Source of the DNA: an uncultured Candidatus Saccharibacteria bacterium
GTDB lineage: Bacteria > Patescibacteriota > Saccharimonadia > Saccharimonadales > Saccharimonadaceae
Assembly (NCBI GenBank): GCA_947425245.1
Contig: CANDYU010000001.1
Coordinates: forward strand, 1 to 63,027
Length of the DNA stretch: 63,027 nt
Direction: 5' to 3'
The position numbers were made by a program, and so were the translations under genes. Numbering within the stretch: the stretch's first letter is position 1; every line of letters starts with the position of its first letter. The notes beneath the pieces are model-generated. The model had not been told where the DNA came from, did no database searches, and worked only from the letters and a program-made list of their open reading frames with translations. This document shows, one piece after another, positions 16,169 to 24,242 of this stretch.

Positions 16169-16321
16169 ATGAATTTCATTCCATTATTTTTGCTGCCCTG
16201 TTTTGCGCCCGAGCGTGCGGACAGCAGCACGACGCAGGGTGCAAAGATAAAAAGTAGTTCAATCTTTACTCTGTCCCATAACTTGATATATGGGACAGAA
16301 AAGGGGTCAGATGTCATATAA
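16169..16321 (+). CDS. Possible 50-residue protein ahead of the HUH gene
   Basis: ATG 7 bases after AAGGAG; the start MNFIPLFLLPCFAPERADSS looks like a short hydrophobic leader, followed by a polar tail. Its last 11 bases overlap the start of the HUH gene in another frame, suggesting coupled translation. No homologue recognised. Confidence 0.45.
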   Translation: MNFIPLFLLPCFAPERADSSTTQGAKIKSSSIFTLSHNLIYGTEKGSDVI

Positions 16322-17105
16322 CCAAAACTATAAAACGTCTAGTACAGTTTTCGCTATGGCTACATACTATCCAAACAAAATTAGAGTTTTCATACCGACT
16401 ATGCCATTTTCTTGTGAGGATAGGGGTGTCAATTCTAATGCTTGTGATATTGCTTCCGAAGATATATTAAAAGATGATAGTAATCTTGAACGTTCACTTC
16501 GCCGGACTAAGAAATGCATTAGCGATTATATCCTCTGTAATCCATTTGAGCTATTCATTACTTTTACTTTTGCTAAGAATCGGCAGAATGTTGATGAAAA
16601 ACGTGCACAGATGGCTACGTGGCTTAAAAATCAGCGTAAAAGAAACGGGAAGTTTGACTATCTCATTGTCCCAGAATTCCATAAAGACAAGCTGTCGCTA
16701 CACTTCCATGCCCTGTTCTATGGATATTGTGGAAGAATTGAACGGGCAATTAACCCCAAAACTAATAAACTTATCGTTCAAAATGGTCAGAAAATTTATA
16801 CTCTGCCGGAATATACATTGGGGTTTAGTAACGCAAAGCAGATTATCCAGAGTGAAGAATCTGCAAACCGAGTAGCTCATTATGTTAAAAAATACATCAC
16901 TAAGGATATGCCAACATTTTTTAATAAGCAACGTTATTGGGTCTCAAAAGGATTAAAATTACCAAAAGTTCAGTATAATCCTGAACCATGGTTTAGAAAC
17001 TTTAAGCCCAATTGGGAAATAGAAAACGATTTCGGCCGTATTATGGAATTTAATATAGGAGCTAATCCCATAATTGATGCATACTGGAGAAAATATAATG
17101 GATAA
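16311..17105 (+). CDS. HUH-type replication initiator (rolling-circle plasmid/phage Rep)
   Basis: 264 residues from the ATG at 16311, which has AGGGG upstream; the in-frame ATG at 16290 is less well placed. Motif 2 is HFHALFYGY (His-hydrophobic-His, about residue 130) and the motif 3 tyrosine region is AHYVKKYITKD (about residue 190); FITFTFAKN near residue 80 fits motif 1. Such proteins nick one strand at the origin through the tyrosine and start rolling-circle replication. The hairpins at 15.8-16.1 kb and the recombinase downstream suggest an integrated small replicon. No capsid gene is seen, so plasmid and ssDNA phage cannot be separated. Confidence 0.75.
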   Translation: MSYNQNYKTSSTVFAMATYYPNKIRVFIPTMPFSCEDRGVNSNACDIASEDILKDDSNLERSLRRTKKCISDYILCNPFELFITFTFAKNRQNVDEKRAQMATWLKNQRKRNGKFDYLIVPEFHKDKLSLHFHALFYGYCGRIERAINPKTNKLIVQNGQKIYTLPEYTLGFSNAKQIIQSEESANRVAHYVKKYITKDMPTFFNKQRYWVSKGLKLPKVQYNPEPWFRNFKPNWEIENDFGRIMEFNIGANPIIDAYWRKYNG

Positions 17106-17193
17106 GGAGGAGCTAGACAGATTTATTGATTTTGTTAAAATTCTACACGAACTTAAACTTAGTTTAACGCCGAAGTCTAAGAATACTGTATAA
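17098..17193 (+). CDS. 31-residue protein overlapping the Rep stop
   Basis: Starts at ATGGATAAG, overlapping the Rep stop codon by 8 bases, and reads MDKEELDRFIDFVKILHELK then a polar end. A charged amphipathic helix is likely. Overlap suggests translational coupling to Rep, possibly a small regulator, but no family is known. Confidence 0.4.
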   Translation: MDKEELDRFIDFVKILHELKLSLTPKSKNTV

Positions 17194-17200
17194 TAGAATT

Positions 17201-17296
17201 GCTTACTCAATTTATCGCTAATTATATCCCGTCTTTAATGGGTAGTTGTGTCAGGATGCATTAGCGTTTTGAGTAAGCCACAGCTACCCATTTTTG
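17201..17296 (+). promoter_or_regulatory. Interleaved (pseudoknot or switch) leader before the recombinase
   Basis: Three complementary pairs: A GCTTACTCAA (17201) with A' TTGAGTAAGC (17269); B GCTAAT (17217) with B' ATTAGC (17260); C ATGGGTAGTTGTG (17238) with C' (17279-17291, 13 pairs with one G-T). The order is A-B-C-B'-A'-C', so C-C' crosses A-A'. C' is followed by five T, making C-C' terminator-like. The perfect site AAGGAGGTGAT follows at 17299. This suits attenuation or a pseudoknot control of the recombinase. Confidence 0.6.
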
Positions 17297-17314
17297 ATAA
17301 GGAGGTGATAGAAA

Positions 17315-18765
17315 ATGAAAGCCATTATATTAGCCAGAGTTTCCAGCAAAGAGCAGGAGGAGAATAATTCAATTCCGGCACAAACTCGCCGATTATTAGA
17401 TTACTCTGAGCGTCATGGTTTATAAATAATTGAGACTCATCAATTAGTCGAATCATCCACTAAGACTAATCGCACGCAATTCACTAAAATTATTGCAAAT
17501 ATTAGAAAATCTAAAGAAACTATCGCATTGGTTACTGATACGATTGATCGTCTGCAAAGAAGTTTTCGCGAATCCGTGCAGTTGGATGAGCTTAGAAAAG
17601 CCAACAAAATTAAATTAAATTACATTTCGTTCGTGAGAATCTTGTCATAGATTCAAACTCCAATAGTGCCGATATTTTAAGGTGGGATATGGGTGTTCTA
17701 TTTGCTAAGAGTTATGTTACTCAATTAACTGACAATGTTAAACGTAGTCTAGAAGAAAAATTGAGAAATGGTGAACTTTCCACTCATGCCCCTTTTGGTT
17801 ATAGGAATTGCCGCAAAGACGGAAAAGCCTTCGTAGAGCCAGATAATCATGCACCTATTGTATGTGAAATGTTCCAGAGGTATGCTACCAGTGCTTATTC
17901 TTTACGTTCAATGCGAGATTGGGTTTTTGAAAGCTATGCCATTAAAAAGCCAGTAAGCACTATCGCCCATATCCTCAAAAATCCATTCTATTGTGGATTC
18001 ATTCTTCATGGAGAAAAACTTTATCCTCATAAGTATGAAGTACTGGTTGACAAGGAATTATTCGACAAAGTGCAGTCAGTGCTTGGTCGCATGCATAAAA
18101 CTCCACATAAGTATTGTGGCAAGCCTTTTGTGTATCGTGGGCTAATCACATGCTCCGAGTGCGGGTGTAGAATTACCATAGAAGAGCAAAAAGGTCATAT
18201 ATATTATCATTGCACTCAGCACAAAGGGAAGCATGGTGCTAGATATGTGCGTGAGGAAACGTTTAATGCTCAGGTCGTGCAGGCTTTAAGCGATATCTGT
18301 CCGACAGATGAGCAATATCGGATTTTAATTGAAGCAATGCAAAAAGAGTGTGCTAACGATGAGGAGAAACGAAAAGCAATATTAGCACACTTAGTTTCAG
18401 AGAGAAGCAAAAACGAGAAACGTGCTGAACGTCTATTTGACCTTTATTTAGATGGGGAACTCGACAAAGAAGAGTATCAGGCTAGACGGCAAGAACTTAA
18501 CGCTGAGAGGACGGTATTGAATCGGCAAATAGCTAATGTTGACAACAATACAGGAGAATGGTTTGAAAATATCCAATCAATTATGGACTTAGTTAAGAAT
18601 GCACCTCTGTTATTTGAACAGAGTTCGAAAATACCATTAAAAAGGCAACTCCTTAAAATCATATTCTCGAACCTTGAACTTTCAAATAATCAACTGAGGT
18701 ATGAGTATAATAAACCGTTCAATTTAATGACTTTTCGTGAAAAATGTCCAACTTGGTCAGGGTGA
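17315..18765 (+). pseudogene. Large serine recombinase, broken by a stop and a frameshift
   Basis: Catalytic domain begins ILARVSSKEQEENN with the nucleophile Ser at residue 10 or 11. A TAA interrupts after YSERHGL (17423-17425); the frame then continues (VTDTIDRLQRS) to about 17640, where a one-base shift is needed to reach VIDSNSNSADILRWDMG and the rest. Downstream are the recombinase domain (APFGYRNCRKDG...LKNPFYCGF), the zinc ribbon CSECGC...YHCTQHKG and a coiled coil. Intact length would be near 480. The reading frame ends inside the tRNA-Pro(CGG) gene, overlapping 12 bases. It is probably the integrase of the adjacent HUH element, now inactive. Confidence 0.85.
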
Positions 18766-18829
18766 TCGGATTTGAACCGACGACCTCGCAGTCCCGAACC
18801 GCGCGCGCTACCAACTGCGCCACACCCTG
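18754..18829 (-). tRNA. tRNA-Pro (CGG)
   Basis: Acceptor CAGGGTG/CACCCTG, anticodon stem CGCGG/CTGCG around TTCGGGA (anticodon CGG), CCA encoded. Its 3' end overlaps the end of the recombinase frame. A weak -10 (TAAAAT preceded by GTGG) lies just upstream. Confidence 0.93.
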
Positions 18830-18901
18830 AACTACTTTATTTTACCACAAAATATAGAGGTGCGGAAGAGTAAAGGTCGGGGTAGAAACTCATATTCTTA
18901 G

Positions 18902-19122
18902 CTAACCTAGTACGCCAGACAACGGATGGGGAAACCATACCAACGATGGTTCGGACCGCCCGACGGGTATATGTCACTAGCATCGAAACCGAGATCGTAC
19001 CCTGCTAAACCAGTTGATCCAGAGTAGTAAACTGGGGAAGAGGTAGCCGACCAATTGTAGCCATATAGACCAAGATACCGGGCAGAGCTGTAGCTCAGAC
19101 CGATGTATCCGCTACGGACGAA
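18902..19122 (-). repeat. FISUMP 3'-end cassette 4
   Basis: Minus-strand copy with both cores; stop at 18907-18909. Variable part contains SARYLGLYGYNWSATSSP and GPNHRWYGF. In-frame residues before the core read HGQGLHFVRSG, so a little more of the parent domain remains. The nearest ATG upstream is out of frame. It lies between a strong promoter and tRNA-Pro(CGG). Confidence 0.8.
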
Positions 19123-19162
19123 GTGAAGACCCTGGCCATGATTTACGTGGTCCTATCTTTTT

Positions 19163-19191
19163 ATTGTAGCACAGATTTCTTATTTTGTCAA
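19163..19191 (-). promoter_or_regulatory. Promoter facing cassette 4 and tRNA-Pro(CGG)
   Basis: TTGACA, 17-base spacer, TACAAT with TGTGC before it, on the minus strand. It should transcribe through cassette 4 toward the tRNA, or it originally served the tRNA before the cassette arrived. Confidence 0.7.
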
Positions 19192-19219
19192 TAGGAATGG
19201 CACTTGGGGTGGCCCGGAA

Positions 19220-21004
19220 TTATTGGAAGAAGCAGAGATAGGCGGCAGCACCGACCGCAGCACCGAGTATGATAGTGAAGAGGATCAGGAAGAACAAAGG
19301 AGCTTTAGAGCGACGGCTGGAGGGGACGATGACGGTGGGGCGAGTGGGGACTGTCTGGTTAGGAGAGGGGGGGAGCTGGTTGTTTTGGGATTGCTTGGCT
19401 TTTTGGGCCTTTTTGTCCTTGCGAGAAAGCTTAGGAGGCTTAGTCTTGGCGATTTTAGCAGGCTTGGTAGCAGGAGTCGACTGCTCGGGCAACAGTGGCG
19501 TACTAGGCACCGGTGGACGTGCGATAACCGGACGCATCGCAGCAGTACTATCGGAAAGAGGTCGTTTTTCGACATTGACGGATTTTAAGAAGGGCGAAAC
19601 TGGAGCTGGAACACTGGGCTTTGACGGGTCGACGGCTTGGCGACTAAAACTGTAGTTCGAGGTGTTTTCCTCTTTAATAGTAGTATATTCAGAAGCGGCA
19701 CCGCCATGGCCGGAAGCGACATATTCTGCATTGAGCCGCCCGATCGGGGTCTTGTCACCAGGAAGTGACTGGAGGTAATCCCCCACTGAAGTGTTTGGAG
19801 TAATACCCTGGGAGCCATAGGGAGCCTGGGGCCTAAACTCATCGTCATAACTGCCGCTAATGTGGGTGGAAGGGCGGGGGGTGTTTACATCGTCAGCGAT
19901 TCCTAGGTCGGCAAGATCTTGGCTGAGTTGGTCGGCACGCGGATCGGCAGGAGGGGTTTCTCGGCGAGTGTGCAACTTAGGTGGGGCAGAAATAACATAA
20001 GCCTCGTCGGCAGAAATCGGATCTGGCTTCGCGGTTGCAAACCCCTTCGGGGCGGCACGAAAACGACTAGCTCGCAAGGCGGCGGCAGAAGCGGGAGTGG
20101 GGCTCATCTTAATGTTCCCTGGTCGTGGAGCTTGGAGCATTTGAGGGTCGCGGATAGCACGGCGGCGTTTTGCACTGCCAACCATCGGAGCAGGGCGAAT
20201 GGCAGGGAGGCTAGTGCCTGCATTAGGGTTCAAAGCACGACGTTGGGCTGGAGTAAGCCCGCCAGGCTGGATAATTTGATCGTCGATCGGGCGGCGTTTT
20301 GGGGTGGCAGGCGTCAATCCGAGATGCTGAGGTGCACGGGCGGCAGAACTCTGGCCGAGACGATTAGAGGGTGAAATAGTGATTGGAGAGTCGACGGCAT
20401 GGGCTACTTGGGCCATGCGAGAGTTAGGAGGCAAGACAACGGGTTGGCTTTTAGGCCGAGCGGCAGCACCGAGCTTCAGTGAAGTTCGGACAACAGAGAT
20501 ACTTTGACTATTGTTTGAACGAGTAGATTTTTTCACAGGAGTCTGAGGACGACGAGAAAGCGGGTCGGAGGAGTTCTTTTGGCGATTGGGAGACACGGTG
20601 GGCTGCTCGCTTTTAGCGACTCGTAGAAGCGAGGAAGCGGAAGTACGGGTGGACTCCATACTTTTCTGAATAGAACCGTGGTGTAGGTTGGCGGCGGACT
20701 TTTGGTTGCGAAGGGAGTTTTGGCTAGCGGCGGCGTTGACTGCTTCGCGAGCGGAAGTCACCATTTTGGGCTGGCGAACTCCAGCACCAGCAGCGTACAT
20801 CGCGTTAATTGCAGCCTTGGCGGAAGTGACTGGCGTGGGCTGGGGCTTTTGGTCAGAGGCGGAGTCTTGGTTTGGACTTGGGTTCGTGCTGTCCGTGGGC
20901 TGCGGGACAGGATTTGATGCGGGCTGGCTGGTTGGAGTGGCGGCAAAATCAATCTGGCGATTCAACGCTTCGGGTGAGGCAGATTGATTTTTACCGTTGT
21001 CCAT
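19220..21004 (-). CDS. Large disordered, C-terminally anchored protein
   Basis: 594 residues. Nearly all low complexity, rich in Pro, Ser, Ala, Thr, Gln, Arg and Lys, with no globular domain. Short repeats such as TSAKAAINAMYAAGAG / TSAREAVNAAASQNS occur near residues 58-95. A basic patch (KPPKLSRKDKKAQKAKQ, about 525-540) precedes a single membrane segment at the very C-terminus (about 572-592), so the chain should be cytoplasmic and tail-anchored. Its ATG overlaps the tpiA stop by one base (TAATG), so it is translated with tpiA. No family recognised. Confidence 0.75.
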   Translation of the reverse strand: MDNGKNQSASPEALNRQIDFAATPTSQPASNPVPQPTDSTNPSPNQDSASDQKPQPTPVTSAKAAINAMYAAGAGVRQPKMVTSAREAVNAAASQNSLRNQKSAANLHHGSIQKSMESTRTSASSLLRVAKSEQPTVSPNRQKNSSDPLSRRPQTPVKKSTRSNNSQSISVVRTSLKLGAAARPKSQPVVLPPNSRMAQVAHAVDSPITISPSNRLGQSSAARAPQHLGLTPATPKRRPIDDQIIQPGGLTPAQRRALNPNAGTSLPAIRPAPMVGSAKRRRAIRDPQMLQAPRPGNIKMSPTPASAAALRASRFRAAPKGFATAKPDPISADEAYVISAPPKLHTRRETPPADPRADQLSQDLADLGIADDVNTPRPSTHISGSYDDEFRPQAPYGSQGITPNTSVGDYLQSLPGDKTPIGRLNAEYVASGHGGAASEYTTIKEENTSNYSFSRQAVDPSKPSVPAPVSPFLKSVNVEKRPLSDSTAAMRPVIARPPVPSTPLLPEQSTPATKPAKIAKTKPPKLSRKDKKAQKAKQSQNNQLPPSPNQTVPTRPTVIVPSSRRSKAPLFFLILFTIILGAAVGAAAYLCFFQ

Positions 21005-21774
21005 TAAGATTGCACCTTCTTTGCTGTTTCGATAATATCGATAAATTGATCACCAATTAGGCTAGCACCGCCGATAAGAAGACCGTTGATACCAGGCACA
21101 GTAAGGTAGGCACCGGCATTAGACGGGTTCACGCTGCCGCCATAGAGAATTGGAATCTCTTCGGCGACGGAGGCACTATAAGTGTCAGACAAGATGTGAC
21201 GCAAGAACTTCACGGTGCGAGCGATCTCGTCCGGCGAGGCAAGACGGGAGTCGGTCGTCGTACTAATAGCCCAAACCGGCTCGTAAGCAATGATAACTTT
21301 TGTAATATCTTCGGTGGAGACTTCGGAGAGTCCGCCGAGGAGTTGGTCACGCAGAACATCTTCAGTTTCACCAAAGGTGTGCTCGGTCTCGGTTTCGCCG
21401 ATACAGAGAATAGGAGTGATTTGGTTACGCAAGGCAGCGGCGACGGAAGCTCGAATGTCTTTATCGCTTTCGTGGAAAAGCTGGCGGCGTTCAGAGTGGC
21501 CGATAATGCCATAGTCGACAAGTCCGCGGAGTTGGGTGTAAGAAACACCACCGGTGTAAGCACCGAAATCGTGGGGATTGCCAGCCTGAGCGGCAAGACG
21601 AATCTTTTTGCGGTCAAGCTGGAGCGATAACGGTTGTAAAGCGGTAAAAGAGGGAGCAACAACGACTTCAATGCTACGGTACGCACGGGTCTTTTGCTGA
21701 AGCTTATGAAGATATACGGAAGATTCACCGACAGAGAAATTCATCTTCCAGTTGCCCACGATATATGATTTCAT
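21004..21774 (-). CDS. tpiA: Triosephosphate isomerase
   Basis: 256 residues, normal length. Interconverts dihydroxyacetone phosphate and glyceraldehyde 3-phosphate. Visible: VGNWKMNF with the substrate Lys, GHSERR with the electrophile His, AYEPVWAI with the catalytic Glu, the flexible loop, and ILYGGSVNPSN phosphate-binding segment. Start set at 21774 because TATAAT ends exactly 6 bases upstream (leaderless); the frame open to 21792 is not used. With the phosphoketolase pathway producing glyceraldehyde 3-phosphate, it links to lower glycolysis. Confidence 0.96.
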   Translation of the reverse strand: MKSYIVGNWKMNFSVGESSVYLHKLQQKTRAYRSIEVVVAPSFTALQPLSLQLDRKKIRLAAQAGNPHDFGAYTGGVSYTQLRGLVDYGIIGHSERRQLFHESDKDIRASVAAALRNQITPILCIGETETEHTFGETEDVLRDQLLGGLSEVSTEDITKVIIAYEPVWAISTTTDSRLASPDEIARTVKFLRHILSDTYSASVAEEIPILYGGSVNPSNAGAYLTVPGINGLLIGGASLIGDQFIDIIETAKKVQS

Positions 21775-21852
21775 ACGATAATTATAGCACATTGTTGGCG
21801 GCTAAGTATAAAATATGGATTTAGTGGCATGCTAGAGTTTTGCTTGCGAGGC

Positions 21853-22674
21853 TTAGTCGGCCTTAACGATAACGCCAAGTAGCCCGAGGATGCCGCGAAG
21901 GGCATAGGCGGTGTCTTCGTGAGAGCGGACGGAAATTGTGTCGACACCCATAGCGACAACTGGGTAGTCATTCCCTCCTGGCTCGGTCATGTCACCAAAA
22001 TAGAGGACAGCAGATTTTTCGATGTTGAGCTCTTCTAGGAGGTGATTCATGCCAAACTCTTTGTTCATGCCAGGAGCGGCAACATTGATTGAAGTCGTGC
22101 CGCCGATTTCGTAGAGGAAGTCCGGAAGCTTTTCTTGACATTTTGCGACGATGGCTTCGCGTTTTTTCATATCGGAGTCCCAAGCATACTTAAGCTCGGT
22201 AGGGGCTTTTTGGCCTAGAGCGGAAAAGGTGACTTGGGAGAGGCGATTTTCAATAATTTCGTCACCTGCGGCGAGTTGGCTAGCTTCCCAGTATCCTAGT
22301 TCCCTGGCGGCGGCTTCGAGGGTGGCGGTGATTGACGCAACATCAGACTCCTTGAGGGGATAGTTGTAAACTTGGTGCCAATTGTCGTTCTCGAAGCGGT
22401 AATACTGTGTGCCCTGAGCGGGGAAAAGATGGAGATGGGCGAGCTGACCTTTAGTAACGCCGGCATGCTTAAGCGGATCGACGATTTGGACGAGGAATTG
22501 CTCGAATTTTTGGCCAGAAAGGGGGCAAATCTCGAAATAATTCAAACATTCGACAAGGAGATCGGCAATTTCGGGCGGAATGGGAGTTTTTGCGATGTTG
22601 AGAGTTTGATCAATGTCGAAGGCGAGGACATGCTTTTTTGTTGTCATGGGTTGATAGATGGTTGATTGTGGCAT
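21853..22674 (-). CDS. HAD-superfamily phosphatase, phosphomannomutase-like (IIB)
   Basis: 273 residues. Motif I FDIDQTLN (nucleophile Asp), motif II region CPLSGQKFEQF, cap with TFSALGQKAP, substrate loop GGTTSINVAAPGMNKEFGM, and motif IV YFGD...GGNDYPV. This order matches eukaryotic/archaeal-type phosphomannomutase (HAD-IIB) proteins, though sugar-phosphatase activity is an alternative. GGAGG lies before the ATG at 22674, with a TATAAT further upstream. Divergent from the phosphatidyltransferase gene. Confidence 0.8.
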   Translation of the reverse strand: MPQSTIYQPMTTKKHVLAFDIDQTLNIAKTPIPPEIADLLVECLNYFEICPLSGQKFEQFLVQIVDPLKHAGVTKGQLAHLHLFPAQGTQYYRFENDNWHQVYNYPLKESDVASITATLEAAARELGYWEASQLAAGDEIIENRLSQVTFSALGQKAPTELKYAWDSDMKKREAIVAKCQEKLPDFLYEIGGTTSINVAAPGMNKEFGMNHLLEELNIEKSAVLYFGDMTEPGGNDYPVVAMGVDTISVRSHEDTAYALRGILGLLGVIVKAD

Positions 22675-22729
22675 GAGACCTCCAATTAGTTAGGTTTATT
22701 ATATCACAGAAAGGAATACGCTATTAGTA

Positions 22730-22758
22730 TTGACTTTTTAACAAATGTGTGCTATAAT
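22730..22758 (+). promoter_or_regulatory. Promoter of the phosphatidyltransferase operon
   Basis: TTGACT, 17-base spacer, TATAAT with TGTGC immediately before the -10. Leader of about 50 bases ends in AAAAGGAGG. Confidence 0.8.
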
Positions 22759-22815
22759 GAAGGTATGGGGCATGTTTTTGGTGCACTCAAGAAACTTAAA
22801 AGGAGGTGGCTGTGA

Positions 22816-23466
22816 GTGAAAAGACAGTCGAGATTGCTGCATGAGGCGGCAAATATCTTGTGTTGGTTCCGGATTGGCGTGAGCGTAATGCTAGCCATGA
22901 CTAGCCAGAAACAGGTAGGGTTTGCCGTGCTATTTTCGCTGGCGTTTGTTAGCGATGTGCTAGATGGCTGGTGTTACCGAAAGTTCACCAAACCAACGCC
23001 TTACATGCACTGGTTCAACAAGTTGCCGATTACGATGGATCCGATTGCTGACTTCTGCTTTGTCGGAGGCGGTATGGTCCATATTATGAGCAACAAGTTG
23101 AGGGGTCTAGTTCTGTTTCTGGGTGTGGCGGCGGTTATGTCACTGTGGAATTGGCTGGGCAGTAGAGCGAAGGATCGCCTTTATACTGTCCTGATGACCG
23201 GATTGACCTATTATTGGTTCGTCATGATGATCATCACTGTCGTTGCGGTTTGGCAATATGACGGAGGCAGGCTCTGTATAATAGGGCCAGCTGTAACACT
23301 AGTGTTGTTTTATGCGATTTGGCTAAAAACAAGGGTAAAAGATCGCACCATTAGAAGAAGGGGGGTAAAAATGGATGAAGATATGGCAGGTCGTGCTGAT
23401 AATCAATGCGATGAGTTTTGTGCTGGCGAGGATCTTTTGGAGGCTGACCGGCAGGCTGAGTGCTAA
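22816..23466 (+). CDS. CDP-alcohol phosphatidyltransferase family protein
   Basis: 216 residues, about five membrane segments. The signature D-x2-D-G-x2-(A/Y)R-x8-G-x3-D-x3-D is represented by SDVLDGWCYRK ... MDPIAD, with the middle Gly position changed (FNKLPITMD). Such enzymes transfer a phosphoalcohol to CDP-diacylglycerol in phospholipid synthesis. GTG start at 22816 follows GGAGGTGG. The last 90 bases overlap the next gene in a different frame, an unusually long overlap; the polar C-terminal 30 residues are probably dispensable. Confidence 0.75.
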   Translation: MKRQSRLLHEAANILCWFRIGVSVMLAMTSQKQVGFAVLFSLAFVSDVLDGWCYRKFTKPTPYMHWFNKLPITMDPIADFCFVGGGMVHIMSNKLRGLVLFLGVAAVMSLWNWLGSRAKDRLYTVLMTGLTYYWFVMMIITVVAVWQYDGGRLCIIGPAVTLVLFYAIWLKTRVKDRTIRRRGVKMDEDMAGRADNQCDEFCAGEDLLEADRQAEC

Positions 23467-24175
23467 GCTGGAGGCCTCGTGGACGAAAAGGCCTGGGCGA
23501 GTTATAAGAGGGGAGGTGTTTGTTTTATCACCGGGAAACTTAGCTCAGCCGGAGAAGGCTTTCAGGTTTTTGTTCCCTCGCCTTCGAGGAAAGCGTTGTA
23601 TTTATCTGAAGTTTAAGATGATTGGCTGGAGCCCAAGATCAACCGTTAACTCGGTATTAAAGGCTGTCGCCGAGGCGGATAAGGTAATTGTTTTCAGTAT
23701 ATCGCTGGGCGACCACATCGCGAGGGGGCTGGAAGGGTTAATGATACAAAGAGAGTTAAATATCTGTGCAATTAACCCGTGCCCGTCGCGGAGAGCCTTG
23801 AAGATACAGTGGCGATGGCTGCTGACGATCTTTGGGCCGGTGTTTTGGCTGCTAAGCCATGCGATAGGATGGCTGAGTATTATACCGTTCATTCCGGGTA
23901 CGGGAGGAAAGTATTCCCTAGTGTTGCTGGCGGATCAGTATATGGTGCTGGTATACAATAGGGCTCCGAAGTACTGTGTGAGGACCAAGTGGCTGGTGCT
24001 CAGCGAGAAAGATGAGTTGCTGGACAACGGCTACTTAAGCTACCTCTATAAACGGGCGAGAATTGCCTGGACGCCGACTGGCCATGCTGACACTGTCGGG
24101 AAGTCCTCCGTGTTTTCGTGTGTAGTCGCAGGGCTGATGAGGACGGCTAAGCAAGGGGGTGATGCCGATGAATAA
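23375..24175 (+). CDS. Hypothetical protein with SxGD and NPCPS motifs
   Basis: 266 residues. An N-terminal hydrophobic segment (about 5-22), then an alpha/beta-looking domain: VIVFSISLGDHIARGLEGL, ICAINPCPSRRALKI, a hydrophobic stretch with WLLSHAIGWL, and a terminal TGHADTVGKSS. The protein at 44486-45229 has the same order of S-[VL]-G-D, NPC-[PS]-S and a later catalytic-like end, so the two appear to be distant paralogues. The strand-Ser-helix layout and the late His suggest an alpha/beta-hydrolase-like fold, but the nucleophile is not certain. Overlaps the upstream transferase by about 90 bases. Confidence 0.6.
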   Translation: MKIWQVVLIINAMSFVLARIFWRLTGRLSAKLEASWTKRPGRVIRGEVFVLSPGNLAQPEKAFRFLFPRLRGKRCIYLKFKMIGWSPRSTVNSVLKAVAEADKVIVFSISLGDHIARGLEGLMIQRELNICAINPCPSRRALKIQWRWLLTIFGPVFWLLSHAIGWLSIIPFIPGTGGKYSLVLLADQYMVLVYNRAPKYCVRTKWLVLSEKDELLDNGYLSYLYKRARIAWTPTGHADTVGKSSVFSCVVAGLMRTAKQGGDADE

Positions 24176-24192
24176 GAGTCGAGACTGCCCAA

Positions 24193-24218
24193 CCCCAGGT
24201 TAACGCCTGGGGATTTTT
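24193..24218 (+). terminator. Terminator ahead of the PIN-TRAM gene
   Basis: CCCCAGG-TTAACG-CCTGGGG hairpin followed by ATTTTTA. The next promoter's -10 starts 13 bases later. Confidence 0.9.
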
Positions 24219-24242
24219 ATGCTTTCATGTTATAATATATCA

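Noticed and set aside
12129-18829. Island bounded by direct repeats of tRNA-Pro 3' ends
   Set aside because: The 3' ends of tRNA-Pro(TGG) and tRNA-Pro(CGG) are similar only as tRNAs; no exact att duplication was found.
19223-20987. Several long plus-strand ORFs opposite the disordered protein
   Set aside because: Composition reflects the repetitive Pro/Ser/Ala codons of the minus-strand gene; no ribosome sites or domain features.
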